Below, one piece after another: positions 1-6,759 of a DNA stretch of 8,360 bases. The notes beneath the pieces are model-generated. The model was not told where the DNA came from. It was given only the letters and a program-made list of their open reading frames with translations, and made no database searches. The position numbers and the translations under genes were made by a program. The stretch comes from Firmicutes bacterium UBA5493 (GTDB lineage Bacteria; Bacillota; Limnochordia; Darwinibacteriales; Darwinibacteriaceae), in NCBI GenBank assembly GCA_002424045.1, contig DIPH01000034.1, positions 7,487 to 15,846 on the forward strand, written 5' to 3'. Each line of letters begins with the position of its first letter. Positions within the stretch are counted from its first letter, which is position 1.

Positions 1-1184
1 TCGTTCATCCAGCCCATATTCCACTTGTAATTAAAACCAAGTCCCCCCAGATAGGTGGGCATGGTCACAAGTGGCCAGGCCGTACTCTCTTCCGCCATCA
101 TCAGTGCCTTGGGAAAACGGGCAAAGACCTCTTCGTTGAGCTTGCGTAAAAAAGCAACTCCCTCTAGATTCTCCCGGCCTCCCCTGGAGTTAGGGTTCCA
201 CTCACCGGGCTCCCGGCCATAGTCGAGGTAGAGCATGGATGCCACCGCATCGACCCTGAGACCATCGATATGAAAGACATCCAGCCAAAAAAGGGCATTG
301 GAGATCAAGAAACTTTGCACCTCTGTCTTTCCTAGATCAAAGTTGCTAGTACCCCAGCCCTTGTTTTCAGCCCTCCTGGCTTCTTCATATTCGTAACAAG
401 GTGTACCATCAAAAAGGCGCAAACCCGAATCATCTTTCACAAAATGACCGGGTACCCAGTCCAAGACAACTCCGATACCCCTCTGGTGACAGCGGTCAAT
501 AAAGGCCATAAAGTCCCGGGGATGTCCATGGCGGCTGGTGGCCGCATAATAACCCATGGTCTGGTAGCCCCAGGAACCGTCAAAGGGATGCTCCATGATG
601 GGCAAAAGTTCAATATGGGTGTACCCCATATCTACCACATAATCCACCAATTCCTCTGTTAATTCTTGGTAGGTATAATAGTCTTCAAAGCCTCGCTGGC
701 GCCAAGAACCGAGGTGCACTTCGTAGATGAGTATGGGCTCCTTGAAGTGATCTCCAGATTTCTTTTTTTCCTGCCAGGCCTGATCCTGCCAGGTATAGCT
801 GTGGAGATCACAAAGTCGCGAGGCGGTTCTGGGCTTCTTTTCCGCCCAAAAGCCATAAGGATCGGCCTTGAAGTTGAGAAATCCATGCTTAGTGAGAATC
901 TCATACTTATAAATATCGCCTTCCCTTACGCCTGGCACAAAAGCGCTCCAGATGCCAGATTCAGGCATCTTCTCTAACGGATCTTTACGACCATCCCACT
1001 CGTTAAAATCCCCCACAACGGAAACCCTCTGGGCATGGGGTGCCCAGACGGAAAAGCGCGCCCCAACTTGTCCACCTTCTACCCCTAAGTGACCTCCTAA
1101 AAAGGTATAACTAGAATAATGGGTCCCTTGATGAAACAAATAGCGATCGAATTCGCTAGTTGCTGATGCCTTCCATTTATCCAT
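1..1184 (-). CDS. glgB: 1,4-alpha-glucan branching enzyme GlgB (3' end outside window)
   Basis: Transfers alpha-1,4-glucan segments to make alpha-1,6 branch points in glycogen, in the cytoplasm. The 394 residues visible begin with a CBM48-type beta domain (about 40-130; VWAPHAQRVSVVGDFNEWDG at 46-65, KADPYGFWAEKKPRTAS at 106-122). The GH13 barrel follows from about 150, with WGYQTMGYYA (205-214). Region I is DWVPGHF (242-248). Region II is GLRVDAVASMLYLDY (308-322), whose D312 is the expected nucleophile. Region III is AEES (364-367), with the acid/base glutamate. The third catalytic aspartate and the C-terminal domain lie beyond the left edge; the family is usually over 600 residues, so about one third is missing. 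The N-terminus is the short form without the extra N1 module of E. coli GlgB. Two in-frame ATGs occur (1187 and 1184). The second is chosen because GGAGG at 1191-1195 then sits 6 nt away instead of 3. The gene overlaps the end of the pullulanase gene by 8 nt, so translational coupling is likely. Family assignment is very secure. Confidence 0.96.
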   Translation of the reverse strand, partial: MDKWKASATSEFDRYLFHQGTHYSSYTFLGGHLGVEGGQVGARFSVWAPHAQRVSVVGDFNEWDGRKDPLEKMPESGIWSAFVPGVREGDIYKYEILTKHGFLNFKADPYGFWAEKKPRTASRLCDLHSYTWQDQAWQEKKKSGDHFKEPILIYEVHLGSWRQRGFEDYYTYQELTEELVDYVVDMGYTHIELLPIMEHPFDGSWGYQTMGYYAATSRHGHPRDFMAFIDRCHQRGIGVVLDWVPGHFVKDDSGLRLFDGTPCYEYEEARRAENKGWGTSNFDLGKTEVQSFLISNALFWLDVFHIDGLRVDAVASMLYLDYGREPGEWNPNSRGGRENLEGVAFLRKLNEEVFARFPKALMMAEESTAWPLVTMPTYLGGLGFNYKWNMGWMN

Positions 1185-4047
1185 CATTGACCTCCCTTCC
1201 CCCTAGAATTAAGGGACGTATAGCCTCAACCCAGACCTTAGGACCTTTGACAGTTCCCATGTTTCCCGCACCCTGGCCATTCACTAAAATCGTCCACTGG
1301 CCCTCTGGAATTGTGACTTCCACAGGTGTCTTGTTGCTGTTAAAGACGGCGAGTATTGTCTCTACGCTATCGCCACCTGCATGGGGACCAAGGACATACC
1401 CTACCATATTCGACTGGGGAAGCTCTAAGAACCTCAATTTATCTCTCACTTCTGGACCACGCCTGAGGCGCAGAGCGGGCCTTGCTTTGCGCAGCTGGAT
1501 TAAGGCCCTAGTATATGCGAAGAGTTCGTACAACTCTCCCTTACGTTCCCAGTCAATTTGGTTGACACGATCAGGAGATTGGTAGCTGTTGGGATCTCCG
1601 CCCTTGGTACGGGCAAAATCTTGCCCCCCATGGAGAAAGGGAATGCCCTGGCTGGTGAGTAAAATGGCATGGGCCAATTTCATCATCTTCAGTCGGTCCT
1701 CTTCGTCCTCAGGGGCCGTTGTACACAGAAGCTTATCCCACAAGGTGAGATTATCATGGGCTTCTGCATAGACCACACTTTGGGAAGGGGCGATGGCCCA
1801 GGGGCTCCTAGAGTAAAGGATTTGGGAATAGTCGATCTGGGGATGCCGCACCGCTCCCACAATTCCGAACTTCACCGTTTCTTCGTAGCCTGCGCCCTGA
1901 ATAAAGCCCCCCTCCCGGGTGTTAAAAACATGACCCTTGAGGCCATCCCTAAGATCGCTACAAAACGAGGCCACACCCGGTATATGTACTGTATTTTCCT
2001 TCAGCGCTCTTAACCCCTCAGGAAGGGTACTCGCGGCCGCCGCCCAGCCTTCCCCATAGACTAGGATCTGGGGAGAAATCAAATCAAGGGCCCTGCGAAT
2101 GGCCTGCATCGTTTCTAGGTGATGGAGACCCATGAGGTCAAAGCGGAAGCCGGCCAACTTATACTCTTTAGCCCAGTAGGTTACGGAATCCACAATAAAC
2201 TTGCGCACCATAGATCGCTCATCGGCCACTTCATTGCCGCATCCAGAACCATTGGAGAAACTGCCATCTTGGTGGTGCCTATAGTAATAGCCTGGGACGA
2301 GCTGATGAAAAGAGGAAGCCAAGGAATGGAAGGTATGGTTATAAACAACGTCCATAATCGTCCCGATGCCAGCTCGATTAAGCCCCTGAATCATCGCTTT
2401 CAGCTCTCGTATGCGGACCCGCCCGTCCACAGGGTCGCTCGCGTAGGAGCCTTCTGGAACATTATAGTTTAAGGGATCGTAGCCCCAGTTATAACTGGAC
2501 GCTGGATCTTCCTCGTCCACTGTGGCGAAATCAAAGATGGGCAAAAGGTGCACATGGGTGATGCCAAGTTCCTTGAGATGATCGAGTCCCGTTTTAATCC
2601 CCTGAGGCGTCTCCGTTCCTTCCTCAATGAGGCCAAGATACTTACCCTGGGCCTTGATTCCTGAACCTGGGGACGTAGAGAAATCCCGAATGTGCACTTC
2701 ATAGATCACGGCATCAACGGGGCTCTCTAGAGGAAGCCAGGGGAGCTTTTCCCACCCTGTGGGATTGGTCTTAGCCAAGTCGACAACTTGCCCCCGCTTG
2801 CCATTGGGACCAGTTGCTCTGGCGTAGGGATCCACCACTTCTACCGTTTCTTCCCCATGGGTTACCAGGTAGTTATAGTAAATTCCTTCGAGATCTCCCT
2901 GTAGTTTACACCACCAGACCCCTTTTTCTCCATACTTCAGAGGGATTTGCTCCCCCTTTTGTTGATCGCTTGTGCTATAGATCACAATCTCTAGGGCATG
3001 CGCTGTGGGGGCCCACACTTTGAAGGTGGTCTCGGCTTTGCTATAGGTCACTCCCAAGTCATGGCCCGAGTAGTGAAACTCTTGGTAAAAGGCTGCGCTA
3101 GAGAAAACCCCTCCAAAGGTGACGGGTGCCGTACCATGGGTGAGATGCTCTAGTTTATATTGCCTCCTCAAATCTAAGGGGGTCTCCGTGCGTAGAGTAA
3201 AGGTCCTAGGACTCTGGCCAGGAACCAAGATCGGTCTTACTTCCCCAAGGGGTACCTTCTTTGCCTCTGCCCCCTGGCAGATCAGCTCAAAACCCCAGTT
3301 GGAACCTTGATTCCCCACCACAGGGAGGTAGGTCTCTACCCTCAGGGTCTGAACATCCTCCAGGGAAGCCTTGGTCACCCGTGGTGTGCGATCAACATCT
3401 CCGGCACTCCAATGGATTGCGGGATCGTCTTGCATCAGCCAGACCGCAAGTGTACCATCTTCCTTGGTCCAATATAGGGGTATAAAACGATCTCCGCCGT
3501 CTTTTAAAGCCCAGCTCTTACCTACTACGCTTTTTCGAAGAACAAAACCAAGATCGCTTCCATCTGTCTGTTGTTTAAGCACCGTGCGGGCCACCTGACC
3601 ATAGGCATCGCTCCCCACAAACTCTAGGGCACGGCCTGGTTCGCCATCTCCCCAGATCCAGAGATTCCACCCGCCATAATTGCCATCGTGACGATAGTAG
3701 TGGAAGGTGATTTCGAGCTCAGCAAAGGCCCTTACCTTCTCGCGCAAATGGGCTGGTGGAGCTAGGTAAATAGTGGGATCACCAGAAATAAGCCATATTT
3801 CCGCCGTATCTCCCCGAAAATTCTCGATGTAACGGTCTTGATCAACATCTTTTTCCCAAGAAGCTCCCCGAATCACAAAGCCGAGCTTCTGGTGTTTCTT
3901 GGGGACTTGCCAGATGGCAACTTTTCCGAAAGAATCCGTCTTTGAAAAAGGGACCCAGCGGCCGCCATAGCCTCGAGGCCACAGCCACACTCCCCAACCC
4001 TCGTAGTCTTGATCGTCACGGTGATAGTGGATGATGATCGTGCCCAT
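1177..4047 (-). CDS. Type I pullulanase with two N-terminal CBM41 domains
   Basis: Debranching enzyme that hydrolyses alpha-1,6 bonds in pullulan, limit dextrin or glycogen; 956 residues from the chosen start. Two CBM41 modules come first (about 2-100 and 109-213). Each opens with a HYHR/HYYRHD strand and an aromatic W-x-x-W-x-W pattern (GWGVWLW; GWNLWIW). A beta domain (about 222-320) resembles the N-terminal domain of B. subtilis AmyX. A CBM48 domain (322-422) is followed by the GH13 barrel (442-862) and a C-terminal beta domain. The type I signature YNWGYDPLNYNVPEGSY is at 519-535. Catalytic motifs are DVVYNH (566-571), FRFDLMG (D637, nucleophile), YGEGW (E666, acid/base) and AHDN (D765). 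All are intact. No signal peptide, lipobox or anchor is seen, so it is probably cytoplasmic like AmyX, although CBM41 is more familiar from secreted pullulanases. The frame stays open upstream to 4101, but AAGGAGG at 4054-4060 places the start at 4047. It overlaps glgB by 8 nt. Function is secure; the physiological substrate (glycogen or imported maltodextrin) is inferred. Confidence 0.96.
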   Translation of the reverse strand: MGTIIIHYHRDDQDYEGWGVWLWPRGYGGRWVPFSKTDSFGKVAIWQVPKKHQKLGFVIRGASWEKDVDQDRYIENFRGDTAEIWLISGDPTIYLAPPAHLREKVRAFAELEITFHYYRHDGNYGGWNLWIWGDGEPGRALEFVGSDAYGQVARTVLKQQTDGSDLGFVLRKSVVGKSWALKDGGDRFIPLYWTKEDGTLAVWLMQDDPAIHWSAGDVDRTPRVTKASLEDVQTLRVETYLPVVGNQGSNWGFELICQGAEAKKVPLGEVRPILVPGQSPRTFTLRTETPLDLRRQYKLEHLTHGTAPVTFGGVFSSAAFYQEFHYSGHDLGVTYSKAETTFKVWAPTAHALEIVIYSTSDQQKGEQIPLKYGEKGVWWCKLQGDLEGIYYNYLVTHGEETVEVVDPYARATGPNGKRGQVVDLAKTNPTGWEKLPWLPLESPVDAVIYEVHIRDFSTSPGSGIKAQGKYLGLIEEGTETPQGIKTGLDHLKELGITHVHLLPIFDFATVDEEDPASSYNWGYDPLNYNVPEGSYASDPVDGRVRIRELKAMIQGLNRAGIGTIMDVVYNHTFHSLASSFHQLVPGYYYRHHQDGSFSNGSGCGNEVADERSMVRKFIVDSVTYWAKEYKLAGFRFDLMGLHHLETMQAIRRALDLISPQILVYGEGWAAAASTLPEGLRALKENTVHIPGVASFCSDLRDGLKGHVFNTREGGFIQGAGYEETVKFGIVGAVRHPQIDYSQILYSRSPWAIAPSQSVVYAEAHDNLTLWDKLLCTTAPEDEEDRLKMMKLAHAILLTSQGIPFLHGGQDFARTKGGDPNSYQSPDRVNQIDWERKGELYELFAYTRALIQLRKARPALRLRRGPEVRDKLRFLELPQSNMVGYVLGPHAGGDSVETILAVFNSNKTPVEVTIPEGQWTILVNGQGAGNMGTVKGPKVWVEAIRPLILGGREVNDG
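1190..1198 (-). promoter_or_regulatory. Ribosome binding site of glgB inside the pullulanase gene
   Basis: Reading the minus strand, AAGGGAGGT lies within the last codons of the upstream pullulanase gene. Its GGAGG core is 6 nt from the ATG at 1184 and only 3 nt from the ATG at 1187, so it favours the second ATG. Its position inside the upstream coding sequence supports coupled translation. Confidence 0.75.
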
Positions 4048-4053
4048 AACCAT

Positions 4054-4060
4054 CCTCCTT
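4054..4060 (-). promoter_or_regulatory. Ribosome binding site that sets the pullulanase start
   Basis: The minus strand reads AAGGAGG here, a near-perfect Shine-Dalgarno sequence. The ATG at 4047 follows the GGAGG core by 6 nt, whereas the in-frame ATG at 4053 abuts it and the GTG at 4101 lies upstream of it. The first CBM41 strand begins directly after the 4047 ATG, which agrees with this start. Confidence 0.85.
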
Positions 4061-4120
4061 AAACAATAGTAGTTCTCCTTAAAATTGCCCTTTCCTGCCA
4101 CAGCTTGGAGTTTACGCTAG

Positions 4121-4150
4121 TTTATCCCTTTCTGGGGCTAGACTTGCGAA
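4121..4150 (-). promoter_or_regulatory. Weak candidate promoter for the pullulanase-glgB operon
   Basis: On the minus strand, TTCGCA (4150-4145) and GATAAA (4126-4121) are separated by 18 nt; each matches the sigma-A consensus at 4 of 6 positions. Transcription would begin near 4114 and leave a leader of roughly 67 nt. The match is weak, and the operon could instead use another promoter in this gap. The -35 box would lie on top of the -35 box of the opposite promoter. Confidence 0.3.
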
Positions 4151-4173
4151 TCTTTGCCTAAGATTGGTATAAT
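4144..4173 (+). promoter_or_regulatory. Extended -10 promoter for the methyltransferase gene
   Basis: TATAAT at 4168-4173 is a perfect -10 box and is preceded by TGG, giving an extended -10 (TGnTATAAT). A -35-like TTGCGA lies at 4144-4149, 18 nt upstream, with 4 of 6 matches. Transcription should begin near 4180, giving a leader of about 25 nt before the GTG at 4205. The longest open frame (TTG at 4154) would start inside this promoter, which argues against that start. Confidence 0.75.
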
Positions 4174-4204
4174 AGCGTTAGAGATATGGAGAGGTTGGGA
4201 TAAA

Positions 4205-5347
4205 GTGTCACAATTAGAGCTCTTAGCCACCGCCACCTTCGGGCTAGAATCCCTAGTGGCCGATGAATTACGTAAGTTAGGTTATGGAGATACCCGTGTT
4301 GAAAATGGTAAGGTTGCCTTCGCAGGAGATGAACTGGCCATCTGCCGTACCAATCTCTGGCTGCGCACTGCAGCTCGGGTCAGGGTTAAGGTGGGAGAAT
4401 TTACAGCCACAACCTTTGATGAACTCTTCGAAAAGACAAAGGCTCTGCCTTGGGCACGTTTTCTCCCGAAGAATTGCGAGTTTCCAGTGGAAGGACGCTC
4501 GGTACAATCCACCCTCTTTAGTGTCTCTGACTGCCAAGCCATTGTGAAGAAGGCAGTGGTGGAAAGCTTAAAACGGGAATACAAACTAGAATGGTTTCCA
4601 GAAGACGGCCCCCTCATGAAAATTGAGGTCGCCCTGCTCAAGGATGTGGTCACCTTAAGCATTGACACCTCAGGGGCGGGTCTCCATCAAAGGGGTTATC
4701 GAGCTCTAGCCACAGGTGCCCCCCTCAAGGAAACACTCGCGGCAGCCCTGGTTATGCTAGCCCGTTATTATCCGGACATTGCCTTTATTGATCCCTTCTG
4801 CGGGTCTGGGACGATCCCCATTGAAGCAGCCCTCATGGCCCATAATATGGCCCCGGGGCGCAAGCGAAATTTCGCCTCTGAAAAGTGGCCCTGGATTTCC
4901 CCTGCCTTTTGGAATCAGGCCCGAGAAGAAGTGGAAGATCGCCTTAAGCCTGAAAAACCCGACTATCTCATTGGTACCGACATTGATGAGGGCGCCCTCA
5001 AGATTGCCCGCCATAATGCAGAAGCGGCAGGTGTGACCGATTCCATTCATTTTCAACGTCTCGAAGTAAAGGATCTCACAACCAGCAAAAAGTACGGCAA
5101 AGTCGTGACCAATCCCCCCTATGGGGAGCGTTTTGGTGAAGAAGACGAAGTCAAGCAACTGTACCGGGAATTAGCGCAAGTCAGAAAGAGCTTGGACACC
5201 TGGTCCTTTTATGTACTGACCTCTTACCCCCACCTCGAAAAGGTCTTTGGAGGCAAGGCTACAAAACGTCGTAAGCTCTATAATGGCAATATCGAAACCC
5301 AGTACTATCAGTATTTTGGCCCTAGGCCACCTAGACGCCAGAGTTGA
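4205..5347 (+). CDS. THUMP-domain 23S rRNA (guanine-N2)-methyltransferase, RlmL/YpsC type
   Basis: Predicted SAM-dependent methyltransferase acting on a guanine N2 of 23S rRNA (the family includes the N-terminal half of E. coli RlmL and B. subtilis YpsC); cytoplasmic. The product has 380 residues, close to YpsC-type proteins. An N-terminal ferredoxin-like and THUMP region covers about 1-155, with the usual GAGLHQRGYR linker at 157-166. The Rossmann-fold methyltransferase domain follows, with motif I FIDPFCGSGT (194-203), an acidic loop GTDIDEGALKIARHNAE (257-273) and catalytic NPPYGER (303-309). The conserved C-terminal KLYNGNIETQYYQY lies at 357-370. The GTG at 4205 is preferred over an in-frame TTG at 4154 because the latter lies upstream of the predicted transcription start; GGAGAGG at 4188-4194 is the likely, somewhat distant, ribosome binding site. 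It is a single gene, divergent from the pullulanase and convergent with the permease. The family is secure; the exact modified nucleotide (m2G2445 in E. coli) is by analogy. Confidence 0.93.
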   Translation: MSQLELLATATFGLESLVADELRKLGYGDTRVENGKVAFAGDELAICRTNLWLRTAARVRVKVGEFTATTFDELFEKTKALPWARFLPKNCEFPVEGRSVQSTLFSVSDCQAIVKKAVVESLKREYKLEWFPEDGPLMKIEVALLKDVVTLSIDTSGAGLHQRGYRALATGAPLKETLAAALVMLARYYPDIAFIDPFCGSGTIPIEAALMAHNMAPGRKRNFASEKWPWISPAFWNQAREEVEDRLKPEKPDYLIGTDIDEGALKIARHNAEAAGVTDSIHFQRLEVKDLTTSKKYGKVVTNPPYGERFGEEDEVKQLYRELAQVRKSLDTWSFYVLTSYPHLEKVFGGKATKRRKLYNGNIETQYYQYFGPRPPRRQS

Positions 5348-5354
5348 ATGTACA

Positions 5355-5384
5355 AAAGGCCACCTGCAACTGCAAGTGGCCTTT
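5355..5384. terminator. Hairpin terminator between convergent genes
   Basis: A perfect 9-bp inverted repeat, AAAGGCCAC (5355-5363) and GTGGCCTTT (5376-5384), encloses a 12-nt loop. It begins 7 nt after the methyltransferase stop and lies 13 nt past the permease stop on the other strand. Read from the minus strand the 3' side is TTTTGTA; from the plus strand it is TTTGTGATTGT, so the U-tracts are short. Position between two gene ends suggests a bidirectional intrinsic terminator of modest strength. Confidence 0.8.
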
Positions 5385-5397
5385 GTGATTGTACGGA

Positions 5398-6738
5398 TTA
5401 CACAAAGATAAGGTACAACAGGCTAATGATAATAATGCCCACCACTCCTGTGATTAGGGAGGCCAAGGTTTGCAAGCGATAGGCCTGGCTCACCTCCATA
5501 TCGGAGAACTGGGCCACTACCCAAAAATAGCTATCATTGGCATGTGACACTGTCATGGCCCCAGCACCAATGGCCAACACAGTCAAGGCTGGACCAATAC
5601 CTGTAGCCAAACCTAAAGCTCCCATCAAGGGGGCGACAATACCAGCACTGGTAATGATGGCCACAGTTGAAGAACCTTGAGCTGTTTTAAGGGCCGCTGC
5701 TAGAATAAAAGGCACAAAGATGCCAAACTGCAACGAGCTCAATGACTCTGACAAATAAGAGGCAATGGGCGTTTCCCGAATAACCTGCCCCAGCGAGCCG
5801 CCAACTCCGGTAATTAAGATGATGAGACCGGCATTGGTCAAACCCACCGCCACCCAATCGCCCATTACTTCCTTGGTGAACTTGGGCACCGTAAGGAAAG
5901 ACAAAAGGACCCCTATCAAGAGTGCGATATTGGGATTACCAATAAAACTCACGAACGCTTGGAAGGATCCGGTGCCAAAGGGATTCGACGGATAATCCGA
6001 GATGGACTTTAAAGCAATTAGAAGAACGGGGACCACAATGGGGGCAAAGGATTTCAAAACCGAAGGATACTCCCGGTGATCCTCCTGGGCAGATTGCTCC
6101 TCTACTTGCTGGCCCGGGTCAATATAAATCTTGGAACCATAGTATTTAGCAAATAAGTAACCTGCTATGATCGTGGGTATGGATACAACCAAGCCCAACA
6201 AAATCACGGTTCCCAGATCTGCCCCAATGGTTCCCGCTGCAGCAATAGGTCCAGGTGTAGGTGGTACAAACACATGGGTGGAATACAAACCCATACTCAA
6301 CGCGATGGCAAAGACCGACAGGGACTGGTTGGACTTGGCCGCCAGAGTTCGGTTCAAGGGCGACAGAATGACAAAGCCTGAGTCACAAAAAACCGGAATA
6401 GAAACAACTCCGCCGGTAAAGGCCATAGCCAAAGCAGAACGGGTGTCCCCCACCAGCTTTAGAATGGAGTTGGCCATAACTACCGCAGCCCCACTTTTTT
6501 CCATAATAAAGCCAATGATTGTACCGGCGGCAATGACGATTCCGATGCTGCTTAACGTACTGCCAAAACCACCTGTAATGGCGCTAACTACCTGCTGGGC
6601 AGGCAGACCAGCGATGAGACCTACCCCAAGCGATGCTAAGAGTAGTACTAGAAAAGGATGGAGCCTTACTTTGGCAGTCATAATGACAATGAAGGCAATG
6701 ACCCCCAGCAGCAAAATCAATAAACCTGCTCCTTGCAC
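5398..6738 (-). CDS. GntP-family permease, probably for glycerate or gluconate
   Basis: Inner-membrane proton-coupled symporter of the gluconate permease (GntP) family, which carries gluconate, glycerate and related hydroxy acids. The product has 446 residues, normal for the family, and is almost wholly hydrophobic with about 12-14 predicted membrane segments. Family landmarks are GDTRSA (97-102), IPVFCDSGFVIL (114-125), HVFVPPTPGP (155-164), KTAQGSSTVA (351-360) and SHANDSYFWVV (398-408). A hydrophilic central loop (about 199-229), rich in Gln and Glu, splits the protein into two halves. The frame is open from a GTG at 6747, but the AAAGGAG element overlaps that codon. The GTG at 6738, 8 nt downstream of the element, is therefore the likelier start. 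It follows the glycerate kinase gene by 21 nt and is the last gene of its operon, ending just before the shared hairpin. The kinase next door points to D-glycerate as substrate; that is inference, since GntP specificity cannot be read from sequence. Confidence 0.93.
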   Translation of the reverse strand: MQGAGLLILLLGVIAFIVIMTAKVRLHPFLVLLLASLGVGLIAGLPAQQVVSAITGGFGSTLSSIGIVIAAGTIIGFIMEKSGAAVVMANSILKLVGDTRSALAMAFTGGVVSIPVFCDSGFVILSPLNRTLAAKSNQSLSVFAIALSMGLYSTHVFVPPTPGPIAAAGTIGADLGTVILLGLVVSIPTIIAGYLFAKYYGSKIYIDPGQQVEEQSAQEDHREYPSVLKSFAPIVVPVLLIALKSISDYPSNPFGTGSFQAFVSFIGNPNIALLIGVLLSFLTVPKFTKEVMGDWVAVGLTNAGLIILITGVGGSLGQVIRETPIASYLSESLSSLQFGIFVPFILAAALKTAQGSSTVAIITSAGIVAPLMGALGLATGIGPALTVLAIGAGAMTVSHANDSYFWVVAQFSDMEVSQAYRLQTLASLITGVVGIIIISLLYLIFV

Positions 6739-6746
6739 ACTATCCA

Positions 6747-6753
6747 CTCCTTT
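6747..6753 (-). promoter_or_regulatory. Ribosome binding site that sets the permease start
   Basis: The minus strand reads AAAGGAG here. Its last G is also the first base of the upstream in-frame GTG (6747), so that codon cannot be the start served by this site. The GTG at 6738 lies 8 nt beyond it, a normal spacing. Confidence 0.75.
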
Positions 6754-6759
6754 TTTCGT

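Noticed and set aside
1160..1585. A 141-residue open frame on the plus strand over the pullulanase 3' end and glgB start
   Set aside because: It is antisense to two well-supported genes, with no domain and no supporting start signals.
4048..4204. A riboswitch or structured leader in the divergent gap
   Set aside because: I found no long inverted repeats, terminator/antiterminator pair or known aptamer core by eye; the gap is largely filled by promoter and ribosome binding site elements.
4282..4668. A 128-residue minus-strand open frame within the methyltransferase gene
   Set aside because: It is antisense to the THUMP-containing half of a clear methyltransferase gene and has no recognisable features of its own.
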